Position numbers and translations under genes: made by a program. The notes under the pieces were generated by a model. The model did no database searches, was not told the DNA's origin, and worked only from the letters and a program-made list of their open reading frames with translations. DNA of 64,000 nucleotides from the NCBI GenBank assembly GCA_037349105.1, contig JAYJMM010000124.1:5316001-5380000 (forward strand), in the 5' to 3' direction. This stretch comes from Limnomonas spitsbergensis. Its lineage: Eukaryota; Chlorophyta; Chlorophyceae; Chlamydomonadales. The first letter of the stretch is position 1; every line of letters starts with the position of its first letter. Below are positions 1-10,239 of this stretch, in pieces.

Positions 1-182
1 CATGCCGCCTCCTGGCAGCGAGACCCACTCAGGCAGGGGCCCGTTCTTGCAGGGGCAGTTGGTTGGGCTGCCAGGGTAGGAGCTGCCCTGGCAGCGCAGT
101 GTCAGCCCAAACTGGAACGTGGCCCCTGGGGACGTGTAGGCACCCACATGCCAGATGGGGAACGTGCCAGTTGTGGTGTTGC
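1..182 (-). CDS. Exon of an unidentified, probably secreted protein (partial, runs off left edge)
   Basis: Read on the minus strand, a good acceptor (TTTCTGCAG) is followed by 2 bases and 60 open codons to the window edge. The peptide begins NTTTGTFPIWHVGAYTS and continues with Cys-rich, Gly/Pro/Ser-rich sequence (LRCQGSSYPGS, NCPCKNGPLPEW). The mix of Cys, Thr and aromatic residues looks like real protein and like extracellular matrix or cell-wall proteins of volvocine algae, but I do not recognise the family. Upstream exons would lie to the right, so the 16-bp satellite at 396-2024 may sit in an intron of this gene. That is inference. Confidence 0.45.
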
Positions 183-395
183 CTGCAGAAATGTCACATT
201 TTAATTGCTTTGATTTTGGAGTGCTTTAAGTGCTAGCAGTAATTGGGATCGAAGCTAGATCATGCAAGGCCTGGAATCCAAACTTTGGATATCTGCTGGT
301 CGAGCTGTGCCATTCCGCCGCCTGGCCAGCAAGCATTCAAGCCCTGAAAGAATGCAAGGGTCGGAGAACGCATGGTTCAGAAGACGCCTGGGTGG

Positions 396-2024
396 GGGAA
401 TGCATGGTTCAGTAAATGCATGGCTCGGGGAATGCATGGCTCAGGGAATGTATGGCTCAGGGAATGCATGGCTCAGGGAATGCATGGCTCAGGAAATGCA
501 TGGCTCAGGGAATGCATGGCTCAGGGAATGTATGGCTCAGGAAATGCATGGCTCAGGGAATGCATGGCTCAGTAAATGCATGGCTCAGGAAATGCATGGC
601 TCAGGGAATGCATGGCTCAGGGAATGCATGGCTCAGGGAATGCATGGCTCAGGAAATGCATGGCTCAGGAAATGCATGGCTCAGGAAATGCATGGCTCAG
701 GAAATGCATGGCTCAGGAAATGCATGGCTCAGGAAATGCATGGCTCAGTAAATGCATGGCTCAGGGAATGCATGGCTCAGGAAATGCATGGCTCAGGGAA
801 TGCATGGCTCAGGGAATGCATGGCTCAGGAAATGCATGGCTCAGGAAATGAATGGCTCAGTAAATGCATGGCTCAGTAAATGCATGGCTCAGGGAATGCA
901 TGGCTCAGGAAATGCATGGCTCAGGAAATGCATGGCTCAGGGAATGCATGGCTCAGTAAATGCATGGCTCAGGGAATGCATGGCTCAGGGAATGCATGGC
1001 TCAGGGAATGCATGGCTCAGTAAATGCATGGCTCAGGAAATGCATGGCTCAGTAAATGCATGGCTCAGGAAATGCATGGCTCAGGAAATGCATGGCTCAG
1101 GAAATGCATGGCTCAGTAAATGCATGGCTCAGTAAATGCATGGCTCAGGAAATGCATGGCTCAGGGAATGCATGGCTCAGTAAATGCATGGCTCAGGAAA
1201 TGCATGGCTCAGGGAATGCATGGCTCAGGAAATGCATGGCTCAGTAAATGCATGGCTCAGGGAATGCATGGCTCAGGAAATGCATGGCTCAGGAAATGCA
1301 TGGCACAGTAAATGCATGGCTCAGGAAATGCATGGCTCAGTAAATGCATGGCTCAGGGAATGCATGGCTCAGTAAATGCATGGCTCAGGGAATGCATGGC
1401 TCAGTAAATGCATGGCTCAGGAAATGCATGGCTCAGGGAATGCATGGCTCAGTAAATGCATGGCTCAGGGAATGCATGGCTCAGTAAATGCATGGCTCAG
1501 GAAATGCATGGCTCAGGGAATGCATGGCTCAGTAAATGCATGGCTCAGGAAATGCATGGCTCAGGGAATGCATGGCTCAGTAAATGCATGGCTCAGTAAA
1601 TGCATGGCTCAGGGAATGCATGGCTCAGGAAATGCATGGCTCAGGAAATGCATGGCTCAGTAAATGCATGGCTCAGGAAATGCATGGCTCAGTAAATGCA
1701 TGGCTCAGGGAATGCATGGCTCAGGGAATGCATGGCTCAGGAAATGCATGGCTCAGGAAATGCATGGCTCAGTAAATGCATGGCTCAGTAAATGCATGGC
1801 TCAGGAAATGCATGGCTCAGGGAATGCATGGCTCAGTAAATGCATGGCTCAGGGAATGCATGGCTCAGGGAATGCATGGCTCAGGGAATGCATGGCTCAG
1901 GGAATGCATGGCTCAGGGAATGCATGGCTCAGTAAATGCATGGCTCAGTAAATGCATGGCTCAGGAAATGCATGGCTCAGTAAATGCATGGCTCAGGAAA
2001 TGCATGGCTCAGGAAATGCATGGG
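396..2024. repeat. 16-bp satellite, about 100 units
   Basis: The core unit is AATGCATGGCTCAGGG. The palindrome ATGCAT occurs in almost every unit. Units fall into three main types by the bases between CTCAG and AATG (GG, GA or TA), in an irregular order. Because 16 is not a multiple of 3, all frames read the same 16-residue peptide and long ORFs appear by chance; I do not call them genes. Confidence 0.97.
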
Positions 2025-2469
2025 TGGGGCAGCGTTTTCGAGACCTGCTGGTCTGACCAATCAAGGCACTACCACACCCTCATTATACCTAGGCGTCCCT
2101 CTAACAAGGCCTACATGCCTCCCTCTTTATGCATGCCTGCTTCTATTACCTGCCGTGGTCTCATAATTGTAGCTTTTGGGGACAGAGAGGAAGTTTCGAT
2201 ACCCAGTGTTGGCTTGGAGGGTCGAGATGATCCCCGAATTAGGCACAACGGTGGAGCCAATGTTCGTCACCTGCGAGTTTCATGATGGGACAGGTGCTAA
2301 GATTAGGTGTTGACATGTGATGCGGGTGTTAAGATAAGTCCTGCAACTATAGCACTGGCCAGTACAGCAAGCCAAGCCATGTCCAAGCCATACGCGGTGC
2401 AACATCAGACAAAGTGGTACTAGCTAAGCTCCAGGATCCGTCTCGCGTTTATTCCAGTGCATGTGAGAC

Positions 2470-2600
2470 CCCTGTCGGCAGGCCGCTGGGCAGCCACTAC
2501 TGGGACAATGTGACCTAACCTTGACCGGCCTATTGCCGATGTGCCAAACAATAGACACCTCGCTGCAACTGCCCCCCCCCGGTAGTAGACTGTGATGCAG
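2470..2600 (+). repeat. Dispersed SINE-like repeat, copy 1
   Basis: It contains the family core: GGCAGGCCGCTGGGCAGCCA, then a CTGGG..AATGTGACC block and ACCTTGACCGGCC. Similar blocks recur near 2995, 19167, 30541, 35909, 48680, 60842 and 63070. This copy lacks the 11-bp tail repeat. Confidence 0.55.
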
Positions 2601-2994
2601 CTTCAGTGTAGCTGACTGCAGTACAATGAACAGTACACTCAACAGGTATGAACATGCAGACTTTTAAATTGCCCCAACCAAGCGGCCCCGAAGCCGAGGA
2701 GGAGTTTTGCTTGGTACCCCTCGGCACTAGGGGGGATGGCCCACACGATTTTGTGCATCATGCGCTGTTCTATTTCGTCCTCAGGTCAGCAGCTCACATT
2801 GAAGATGACTTGACCCTCGCAGTATACCCAAGTCACCCACTGCGGACAGGGTGGTCAGTGGCGGGGGGGCAGAATTAGTGGGAGAAGCTGCAGGGCAGCT
2901 TCGTCGCAACGACGTCAGCGGCAATAAGGAGGCATGCCCATTATGATTTCACCATCAGAGAGTGTTGTTTAAAATGCCCTCAAAACCACCTTCA

Positions 2995-3140
2995 GCAGGC
3001 TATTGGACGGCCACCACTGGGTCAATTGTGGACCAAACCTGGACCGGCCAACCGCCGGTGGCCCAGAAAGCAGAGCATGCTGCAACAGGACCCTCCTAGC
3101 CGCAAGCCGGGCTCCACCCATAGTGCAATTAAGGTGCGTT
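2995..3140 (+). repeat. Dispersed SINE-like repeat, copy 2
   Basis: It has the core GGCCACCACTGGG, then GGACCAAACC, GACCGGCC and GCCGGTGGCCCA, followed by AGCATGCTGCAACAGG. The order is the same as in the copies at 19167 and 63070. Confidence 0.6.
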
Positions 3141-3375
3141 AAGAAAGACACTTCCTAAAGGCCAGGGTGCATTCTGCTACAGGGATGTTCGACAGATCTT
3201 CATCCTATACCCTAAACCCTGATCTCACCTGGTTGTCAAAGTTCACACTTCCAGGGTTTTGCCTCCTGATGCAGAGCCTGAGGCCATCCACCCGAAGCAG
3301 GTAGCCCCCTCCGCTGGGTATGCATTCAGGGGCCACACCAGCAACTGTGCACCAGGGGCATGGCAGCAGCACAGG

Positions 3376-3540
3376 CATGATACGGCTCGATAAGGCACAG
3401 GTTCAGCCGGATTGTGCAACCAAAGTGCCACAATACGGCTCGATACGGCACAGGTTCAGCCGGATTGTACTACTTAAGTGCCACGATACGGCCCGATATG
3501 GCTCGATACGGCACAGGTTCAGCCGGATTGTGCTACCATG
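3376..3540. repeat. Short tandem repeat, about 55 bp, three copies
   Basis: Three copies of a unit with GATACGG(C)(A)CAGGTTCAGCCG and GGATTGT followed by an AAGTGCCAC-like part. The flanks CCAGGGGCATGGCAGCAGC are also duplicated (about 3354 and 3541), so the block is bounded by direct repeats. Confidence 0.75.
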
Positions 3541-4593
3541 ACCAGGGGCATGGCAGCAGCTCTGGCATGCTCGGCTGGGATTTGGAGCAGTGGCGTAGTG
3601 CTCGCAGCAGCTGCTGTTGCGACCCTATTCATCCACCCCCCTTCTAAGTGACTATTCGTCTCATACAGCGTTCTCTTTGGTGAGAGCGCTGCAGTGAACG
3701 GATGGAAGGTCTGTGACTTCGAAATGGTTGGTGACAGGGCTGTGGTAGACGTTTAGAGGAGGGAAACAAGTCCTATCACCTGTGAGGGGCATTATATGCA
3801 TCTAGATGCTATGCCGTCCGAGTTGTTGAGTGCGCTGCGCCACATGGGCCCAGGTTATAAACTCAAGAGAGGAGACCCCTTGGCCCTCATGTGGGCGGGC
3901 GGACCGGGGATGCCCAACCACTGCTCCCCACAATCAGAGCCCGAAAACCGCACTGCCAAAGATCCAGTGGTCTGAAGCTCGGATATGCCAATCGCTGCGA
4001 CATTGGCTGCTTTATAGAGCGCGCCCGGTCTGACTCGCCCTCCTCCTCTGCAGCCACGTTGCCACCCTCATCACGCACCTGATATTATAGCCCAAGCAGA
4101 TAAAGCAAGTAGAAGCGCTTGGCATTTGACTGTAATTCCGCTCATTGTTTCTTTCCTGCTTCAAAACTTGCACGAAGAAGTGACGACGTCGAGTCCAACT
4201 ACCGGTAATCAACCGCCCAACCCATAGGTTCAAATATTGGCGGCAGTGCGAGCTATGAGAGTCAGGTTGCAAGCACCTGAGAAGCTGCGATGAACTCAGA
4301 CATACAAGGTGAATGCATCAATCTGGTGTTTATATAGATACGGTTCGTCGATGCATAATGAGCTAAGTAAAATGCTGTGTCTCCACTGGCCTTTAAGGGT
4401 TCCTGATCAGGGCGGTTTGAGTACGGCTGGGTGTCTCCAATCAACATAGGGATGCAGAGAAGGAATGCTATGGCTCTTGTTGTAGCATTGGGGGAGGGGC
4501 AACAGGTGCTATGAGTATGCCAATCTCTCTTATTTGCAATTTGGAACGCGAGCAGTACAGCTATTCTGTACCACCTAAAGGGAGCAGTCGCGG

Positions 4594-4634
4594 TCCACGA
4601 CTGTCGTGGATAAGTAATCCACGACAGTCGTGGA
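4594..4634. repeat. Two adjacent perfect 17-bp palindromes
   Basis: TCCACGACTGTCGTGGA (4594-4610) and TCCACGACAGTCGTGGA (4618-4634) differ only in the central base and are separated by 7 bp. The half-site TCCACGAC is the seed of the 14-bp array that follows. Confidence 0.85.
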
Positions 4635-4639
4635 TGAAA

Positions 4640-4862
4640 ACCGACGCTGGATCCACGACTTGGGATCCATGACTCGGGATCCACGACTCGAGATCCGCGA
4701 CCACGGGTCCACGACTTGGGATCCACGACTTGCCACCCACGACCAGCGATCCACGACTTGGGATCCACGACTTGCCATCCACGACCAGCGATCCACGACT
4801 TGCCATCCACGACCAGCGATCCACGACCAGCGATCCACGACCAGCGATCCACGACGGATGAT
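4640..4862. repeat. 14-bp satellite
   Basis: Tandem units of 14 bp begin ATCCACGAC and end with either TTGGG, TTGCC or CAGCG, giving about 16 units. Long minus-strand ORFs rich in SWIAGRG/VVD arise from this repeat and are not taken as genes. Confidence 0.9.
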
Positions 4863-5091
4863 CTGCGACCGGATGGCAGTATAGACTCCCCCTCCCAGGC
4901 ATGTCTTGCGTGCATGTGTTGCGTGCATGCTACACCATCCCCCCCCTTACCACCACCGCCACACTCCCTCCCTTAGGTACCACTGCACGAAGCTCCTCCT
5001 GGGCCAGGGGTCGCCTTGCCCCGGCCCTGGTGCGCGTTGGGCCCCTCCGTCGCCTGCGGCAGCGTGGCCGCTATCGCCCATGTCGTCTGGG

Positions 5092-6834
5092 TCATGCGGC
5101 CCCTCTGGCTCGCTCCTCTCCTCTCTTTCGCTGGTTGCGTCTACCTCCATCCACGTCATCTCCAGCGGGCCCCCCTCCGTCCTGCAGCTGCGATGGCCGC
5201 TGGCTGCGGCTGGGGGGGGGGCTGGTGATGCCCCCCTTGGCTTCCTGGGCCTGCAACAGGGGGCTGCTGCCACTCCCTTCCTCGGAGGCTGCGGTCATGG
5301 GCCCGGCGGCGGGCTCCTCTGCTGCGAGGGTACCTGGGCACAACACATTGGGGAGATCGTCAGGGCCGAGGGAAAGGCCATCCGACTCCCCTTCGTCCAC
5401 AGGAACCTCCCCCGACTGCCCAGGGCCGCGGCTGTAGGAGCCGCCTTCGGAGTCGCTTCGGTCATAGTAGCCCTCTTCCCTGGCCCTCAGCTCCTGCAGG
5501 AACCTTGCGAGGAGGGCGAGCCACCCCTCTTGCGAGGCCGGCGCTCCCAGCTGCCTCAGGTCGTTCAAGAACTCTAGGGCGTGGGCCGTGTTTTTAGGGG
5601 AGCCTCTGGGCATGGTCAGGAGGCAGTTGGTGGCCAGCGCCTCAGCCGCCATCCTCCAATGGTGGAACTGCTGGGGCACCTCTCCTTCCTGCGCCCCAGG
5701 GGTCTGCTTGGTCACCCAAGCCTGGCCTGCCCCTGGATCAGGCTCGTAACCTTCTTGAGGGTCCATTTGCTGCCGCGCTTGCTCCTCCTGCCCCTCTAGG
5801 TGCGCGTCAACCCACTCCTGCTCGGCCCATGTGTCTTGCTCGTCAAACCCCGGGTCGTGTCCCCTTGGGGTGGTTACGAAGCACCCATGGGTCCCCCTGC
5901 CAGCCCACCTTGGTCCCCCGGGCGGGCCTGGCAGCCGGTCGGGGGGGAGTATGCTAGCTCGCTTGGCCGCCCACACGTCGAAAGGCTCCGCCTTGGCCGC
6001 CTCGAACAAGTCGCGGAGGTGGTCTTGCTGCTGGCCGCCGCTGGCCGGCTCCTCCTGCATGATGCGGCTGGGCCCTGAGCCTTCAGGGGCTCGCGCCTGG
6101 TCTTCTCCCCTGCTGCTGAGCCGCCAGGGCCGGTTCTGAGCCTGGCTGCACTCGTAGGAGAAGTGGCCGGTCTCCCCACAGGTGTAGCAAGCGCCCTTCT
6201 GAGGGGTTGCGGTTTTGTCGGACCTGCCCCGGGCAGGGTCCTCTGGCGGCGTCCACCTGATTCGCCTGCTATCGTCCGGCTCCTCGGCTGTTGACCTCCT
6301 TTCTCTGACGGGGCTGTGGGCCGGGCCTTGCCTGATGGGGCTCCGGGCTCTGCCCTGCGGCCAACGCTCGCCGTGGGGGCTGTGGGCAACCACCCTGGCC
6401 CTGTGCCCTCCGCTTCTGCCCTCATGCTCCCTGCTTATAGGGCGGGGCGCCTTTCCGGGGGTGACGGGGCTACGTCTTCTGGTTCTCCGGCTCCGGTTCC
6501 TGCCGTCTGGGCTGTTGACCTCCCTGCCCCTGGTGCGCTGGTCTTTGCTGCTGCTGGCGCCCCGCGGTGCTGGGGGTCGCCTTCTGCCAGGTGATCCTTC
6601 CCGGGGCTGCTGCTCCATGCCGGTCCTTCCGCCTGCGGGCTCCACCGGCCTGCGTTGCGCCACGGTGCTCCTTGCGGTCACTGCGGCGCTCTGGGCTCCT
6701 TCCCCTTGGTCGACGCCCTTCGGCGCTGGCGGGCCTGGACCCCCTGCGGCCGCTGGTGTCGCGCTCTGGGCTGCAGCTTGACCCCCGTGCCCGAGGCCTG
6801 GGGCTGCGGCTGACGGCTGGCCTGGAGTGGGCAC
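5092..6834 (-). CDS. Retroelement ORF with CCHC zinc knuckle
   Basis: 580 codons. The N-terminal 90 or so residues overlap the preceding ORF in another frame and may not be the native reading. From about residue 100 it is Arg/Ser-rich, and near residue 216 it carries CYTCGETGHFSYEC, a canonical CX2CX4HX4C knuckle (about 6149-6190). The rest is acidic and Pro/Gln/Gly-rich, with a helical patch (ALEFLNDLRQLGAP, WLALLARFLQELRA). No polymerase motifs follow. It is probably the continuation of the coiled-coil ORF upstream. Confidence 0.55.
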   Translation of the reverse strand: MPTPGQPSAAAPGLGHGGQAAAQSATPAAAGGPGPPAPKGVDQGEGAQSAAVTARSTVAQRRPVEPAGGRTGMEQQPREGSPGRRRPPAPRGASSSKDQRTRGREVNSPDGRNRSRRTRRRSPVTPGKAPRPISREHEGRSGGHRARVVAHSPHGERWPQGRARSPIRQGPAHSPVRERRSTAEEPDDSRRIRWTPPEDPARGRSDKTATPQKGACYTCGETGHFSYECSQAQNRPWRLSSRGEDQARAPEGSGPSRIMQEEPASGGQQQDHLRDLFEAAKAEPFDVWAAKRASILPPDRLPGPPGGPRWAGRGTHGCFVTTPRGHDPGFDEQDTWAEQEWVDAHLEGQEEQARQQMDPQEGYEPDPGAGQAWVTKQTPGAQEGEVPQQFHHWRMAAEALATNCLLTMPRGSPKNTAHALEFLNDLRQLGAPASQEGWLALLARFLQELRAREEGYYDRSDSEGGSYSRGPGQSGEVPVDEGESDGLSLGPDDLPNVLCPGTLAAEEPAAGPMTAASEEGSGSSPLLQAQEAKGGITSPPPSRSQRPSQLQDGGGPAGDDVDGGRRNQRKRGEERARGAA

Positions 6835-7555
6835 CCCCCTTTGGCTTGCCTCTTCTGTCTTGTTGGTCCGGCGCTAGCTCCTCCAGGGGGCCCCATAGGG
6901 CAGGGTCGTTGAGCACGTTCAGGACCTCCTGGACCTCGGTGAGCTTATCGCCCAGCGTCCCCTCCTCGCCGTCCTTTACACCTCCCTTGGCTCCCTCGTC
7001 ATGCGCCATGTCCCGCTGTGGAGCCTCGGCACTCTTCTCTGCCAGCAGTTGCGTCTGCTCGGCCTCCCTGGCCTTGCCCCTAGCTCCACTACAGGCTGCC
7101 CGCTGGACTCCACTGGGGCTTGTCGGGTACGGCTCTGGAGCTGCTTCCGTGCTTTTGTACATCTCCTTGTACGTCCGCTTGAGCACGTTGATCTCGGCGA
7201 TCCACGAGTCGCACTCATTCCGCCATCGGGACAGGTCCCTTTCCGAAGCCCCGCCCGCAACAGCCCGGGACTGCTCCATCTTGAGGAAGTAAATGTTGGC
7301 TTCCCGGCTAGCAATTTTTTGCTTGGCCATGGTCTTGAGGGACTTGCTCAGCTCCTGGATCCGGGCCTCCATGCTGCTGATGATTTTGTCCCTGGGGTCG
7401 ACCGGGCCTGCCTGCTGCTCGTCCTCCGAGTCGGTCCTCTCCTCTTCGCTGGAACTGGTGCCCTGCGTGTGCGCTGCTGGGGAGCCTGGCTGGCAGTTGC
7501 CCTGCTGTAGGAGTCCTCGCCCTGGCTTGGCTCGGTTTCCAGGAGCACCCAGAGC
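6470..7555 (-). CDS. Retroelement ORF: coiled coil plus Arg/Ser-rich region
   Basis: The frame is open from about 7555, with ATG at 7372. It starts with an acidic segment (SSSEEERTDSEDEQQ), then a predicted coiled coil (MEARIQELSKSLKTMAKQK and onward) and a helix with conserved-looking Trp residues (RWRNECDSWIAEINVLKRTY). It then becomes Arg/Ser/Pro-rich and stops at 6470. The neighbouring frame continues the same composition into a CCHC knuckle, so a frame change at about 6.5-6.6 kb probably split one original ORF. It resembles a second gag-like nucleic-acid-binding protein. I do not recognise the family. Confidence 0.5.
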   Translation of the reverse strand, partial: ALGAPGNRAKPGRGLLQQGNCQPGSPAAHTQGTSSSEEERTDSEDEQQAGPVDPRDKIISSMEARIQELSKSLKTMAKQKIASREANIYFLKMEQSRAVAGGASERDLSRWRNECDSWIAEINVLKRTYKEMYKSTEAAPEPYPTSPSGVQRAACSGARGKAREAEQTQLLAEKSAEAPQRDMAHDEGAKGGVKDGEEGTLGDKLTEVQEVLNVLNDPALWGPLEELAPDQQDRRGKPKGGAHSRPAVSRSPRPRARGSSCSPERDTSGRRGSRPASAEGRRPRGRSPERRSDRKEHRGATQAGGARRRKDRHGAAAPGRITWQKATPSTAGRQQQQRPAHQGQGGQQPRRQEPEPENQKT

Positions 7556-7557
7556 CG

Positions 7558-8598
7558 CTACTCACATTCTTTGTCCGTATGCGATCTGCGCATATCGCAG
7601 TATGTGCATGGGCCGTCGCTTTGCTTCCGTAGGGTACTCCTGACCTCCTGCCGGGCCACGTGATCCATGGCTAACCTTGCCTTGTCCCGCGCTGCCACTG
7701 AGGGGCCCAGGGCGTCGCCGTCCTTGTCCTGGCGGGCGGGCCGGCCCCCGGTACCCCTGGTACCGTCCTGGCCCGCTGGCGTTGGGCAGGCCCGGGCAGT
7801 GGCCTTGCCAGCCTGCCCGGCCCCCGGCACTGCTGCAGGGGTGGCCCCCTTTTGTCTTGTCCGCTGGCACTCCCCATCGGCTCCTGCACCGCGGCCTTCT
7901 TTGGCCTTGGCCTGGATGTCCCCCGTTGGTGCCGCCGCAGGTGCCTCCGCCGCCGGCAGGCGAGTGACGCGGACCCCAGCCACAGTTGTTTGCTGCTGTC
8001 GATTGGCTCCTGCACCTGTCACCATGGCACAATGTGGGGTTAGGTCTGGGCTCTCCTCGTCCCAATCTGCGGGCCACTCCCCGGGCACCAAGTCAGGGTC
8101 ATCCAGGCCGGCCCACGCTGCTGCTACTGCCTGGTAGCCCCCTGTTGGGGAGGCTAGTACCAGCGGCAGGGTCAGCCCGTCAGCTCCACCCTGGGGAAAC
8201 AAGGACAAACGCCCCGCAGCCTCCAGGATCCCCCCGTACTTGAGGTACTCGGGGTTTCCCACCAAGTGCTCGTGCGCGTCAGGGGGTGTCTTGACCACCC
8301 TGACCGCCGCCTTTTCCACGATTGCGTTCGGGCTCCTGTACCCGTACACGACATAGATGAAGAGGATCCCGTGCAGGTCAGCGCCTGCATTAACGGTGGT
8401 CCTGATTTTGTCGTCCGTCAGGACCAGCTTCTCGGCGATATTGACGGTGCTGACGTGGCAAGAGCAAGCTGTATCCATCAGTGCCTTCTGGGCCACTAGC
8501 ACCTTCCCCTTGACCATGAGGCCCACACATTGGCTGTAGTCACGCCTGTCATTCTTGAAGTACTGCAGCCTAGGACTGATGGTGACCGAGCGCCCCAA
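7558..8598 (-). CDS. Retropepsin-like aspartic protease domain, retrotransposon
   Basis: The 346-codon frame overlaps the end of the gag-like frame. Near residue 40 it reads KALMDTACSCHVST, which fits the retropepsin active-site loop with DTA in place of the usual D-[ST]-G. It is followed by the hydrophobic strands expected of the fold (NAGADLHGILFIYVVYG). A long Ala/Pro/Gly linker leads to a C-terminal knuckle-like motif, CTYCDMRRSHTDKEC, at about 7565-7611. This has CX2CX5HX4C spacing, one residue longer than canonical. The Gly-to-Ala change could weaken catalysis. Confidence 0.6.
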   Translation of the reverse strand: MGRSVTISPRLQYFKNDRRDYSQCVGLMVKGKVLVAQKALMDTACSCHVSTVNIAEKLVLTDDKIRTTVNAGADLHGILFIYVVYGYRSPNAIVEKAAVRVVKTPPDAHEHLVGNPEYLKYGGILEAAGRLSLFPQGGADGLTLPLVLASPTGGYQAVAAAWAGLDDPDLVPGEWPADWDEESPDLTPHCAMVTGAGANRQQQTTVAGVRVTRLPAAEAPAAAPTGDIQAKAKEGRGAGADGECQRTRQKGATPAAVPGAGQAGKATARACPTPAGQDGTRGTGGRPARQDKDGDALGPSVAARDKARLAMDHVARQEVRSTLRKQSDGPCTYCDMRRSHTDKECE

Positions 8599-9839
8599 CC
8601 AACCCAGCCAGGCTCACCGCGGACTGGTGTGGTCCCCATTGGCATGGTAGTATGCGCCAGGGCCGTGATCCTTTCGTTAAGATAAACCACCTGCGCGCGG
8701 ACATCACACAGACCGTCAGCTAGCCGACTTAACGCAAGTCTCTTGGCTCCTTTCCTGGAAACTCGTTCAATAAATAGCGGTTCTGTCTCCTCCTCACTGC
8801 TAGATGAGGGCTTGAAGGACCGAGGCCTGGCGTTGTGAGCTGCCTGCTTGTATTCCCCAAGCCTGGGCGTTAGCCCGACCTGCGTCAGCAAGGTGACTGA
8901 CTCGCTCAGCATTTCGGCAACCGTCTGGTGCCACCCATCTGGTTCAGCTAGCTCTGAGGGGCCGGAGAGGTGGGACATGTGAGCCGCCTCCTGACCATGC
9001 CCCGCCTGCCCCTGCGGTTGCCTTGGGAATTGCCTGCCGCCTTGGTTTCTGTCATAGTTTCTGCTGGCAGGCTGCCCTAGCGGCCTTGGCGGCTGCGGGT
9101 ACGGCTGCTGCGGCGGCCTGGCCTGCCCTGTAGCAATGTCAGTGGCCAGGGGAGCCGGGCGGCGTTCGTCTCTAGCCCTGGGCATCCTGCAGTCCCTTGC
9201 CAGGTGGTCCAGGCTGCCGCATTGGAAGCAGGCCTTGGGGGCACCCCCAGCATTGTGGGTGCTGGTCGTCAAGGCTGTGACTTGGTCGGCCCACGTGACC
9301 CCCTTGGCTCTCCCTTCCTGCCTGGCAGGCTGGTTGCTGTTCTGGAAGGGCGCAGCGCCTGGCCCCTCCAATCTAGGCATGGCCTCCCACTGACTTGGCC
9401 TACCTCGTCTGCCGCGTCCCGCATGCTGCTCCCCCTGGCTCCTCTGCTGTTGGTCTCCTGGCCCTTGCCTGGTGTCCAGGGCAGCCAGGTCCCCCAACTC
9501 CAGGGCGAACCTCTCCCACAGCAGCACCTGCTGCGTCAGTACTTCCACCTGCCCCTCGCCTGTCATGTCCAGGTAGCCTGGCACGGTCATGATAAATGCG
9601 GTGAGCTTGACCCTGACCGCCCCTGGCAGCCCTTCATAGAACATGTGGGCCACCGAATGCCTCCTGCCGAAGTGGTCAACCGCGTCCCTGGAGATCTGCA
9701 GCAGTTCCGCCGTGGACATGGCTCTGTGGGCGAATGCCTCCACAGTTTCCTCCGGCTTGACGTCCAAGGTGGTTTTGACTCCCAGCTTGAGGCCGGTGAC
9801 CGCTGCCCTCTCGTCTGAAGTTGGCTGCCGGGCATACTT
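8496..9839 (-). CDS. Retrotransposon gag-like protein with CCHC zinc knuckle
   Basis: Open from just after a TAG at 9840-9842. No ATG begins the frame, so the 5' end is missing or spliced. The first part (DVKPEETVEAFAHRAMST, MFYEGLPGAVRVKLTAF) has the helical look of Ty3/gypsy-type capsid domains. After a Gln/Arg-rich linker comes a nucleocapsid zinc knuckle, CFQCGSLDHLARDC (CX2CX4HX4C), at about 9186-9230. The C-terminal part is Pro/Gln/Arg-rich. The frame closes at 8496, and a protease-like frame begins about 100 bp before that in another register. Known for the family: gag packages element RNA in virus-like particles. Confidence 0.75.
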   Translation of the reverse strand, partial: KYARQPTSDERAAVTGLKLGVKTTLDVKPEETVEAFAHRAMSTAELLQISRDAVDHFGRRHSVAHMFYEGLPGAVRVKLTAFIMTVPGYLDMTGEGQVEVLTQQVLLWERFALELGDLAALDTRQGPGDQQQRSQGEQHAGRGRRGRPSQWEAMPRLEGPGAAPFQNSNQPARQEGRAKGVTWADQVTALTTSTHNAGGAPKACFQCGSLDHLARDCRMPRARDERRPAPLATDIATGQARPPQQPYPQPPRPLGQPASRNYDRNQGGRQFPRQPQGQAGHGQEAAHMSHLSGPSELAEPDGWHQTVAEMLSESVTLLTQVGLTPRLGEYKQAAHNARPRSFKPSSSSEEETEPLFIERVSRKGAKRLALSRLADGLCDVRAQVVYLNERITALAHTTMPMGTTPVRGEPGWVGWGARSPSVLGCSTSRMTGVTTANVWASWSRGRC

Positions 9840-10239
9840 CTACGGAGGGCAACCGACGACAGCTTTAGTCCTCTTGGACCTTGGGTACCTCTACTGGCAG
9901 AAACACATTTACACCATGTCTACAATCCTTACCGGGGGATGTGTGACGTCCTTAATCTACGTCCTCAACACTTCAACAGAGTGGGCCGTCATGGCGATTT
10001 TGATCGTGGGTTACGTGCGTCCTCGCCTACGTTGGCTCCCGGTGGCGATACCAGATTCGCTTGGCCAAATTCAAGCTCGACTGCATTGAGAAGAGCAAGC
10101 TGAGCATCGACGCCGTGTAGCGACTCGTTTAGGAGCAGGGTGGCAAGCCCGCTAGCCGTTGGACGAAACCAGCGTGGGCTTGCCTGTACCACGGGCTTTT
10201 ATACGAGTATTCTTGTATTGCCGACCGGTGTTGCCGACT

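Larger units (their letters stand above)
2025..4560. other. Intergenic, repeat-derived DNA with no supported gene
   Basis: No ORF here has convincing coding character. The stretch holds two copies of the dispersed SINE-like family (about 2470 and 2995) and a short tandem repeat at 3376-3540. The remainder looks like unique non-coding sequence. Confidence 0.6.

Noticed and set aside
396..2024. Possible CRISPR array
   Set aside because: Units are directly adjacent with no unique spacers, and the DNA is eukaryotic with introns.
262..2285. ORFs reading HGSGNAWLRECMAQ repeats
   Set aside because: Produced by the 16-bp satellite in all three frames; no flanking gene structure supports coding.
4262..4915. 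217-residue minus ORF rich in SWIAGRG
   Set aside because: Arises from the 14-bp satellite.
4901..8243. Long plus-strand ORFs opposite the retroelement
   Set aside because: Shadow ORFs in GC-rich DNA; the minus strand carries zinc knuckles and the protease motif, the plus strand no motifs.
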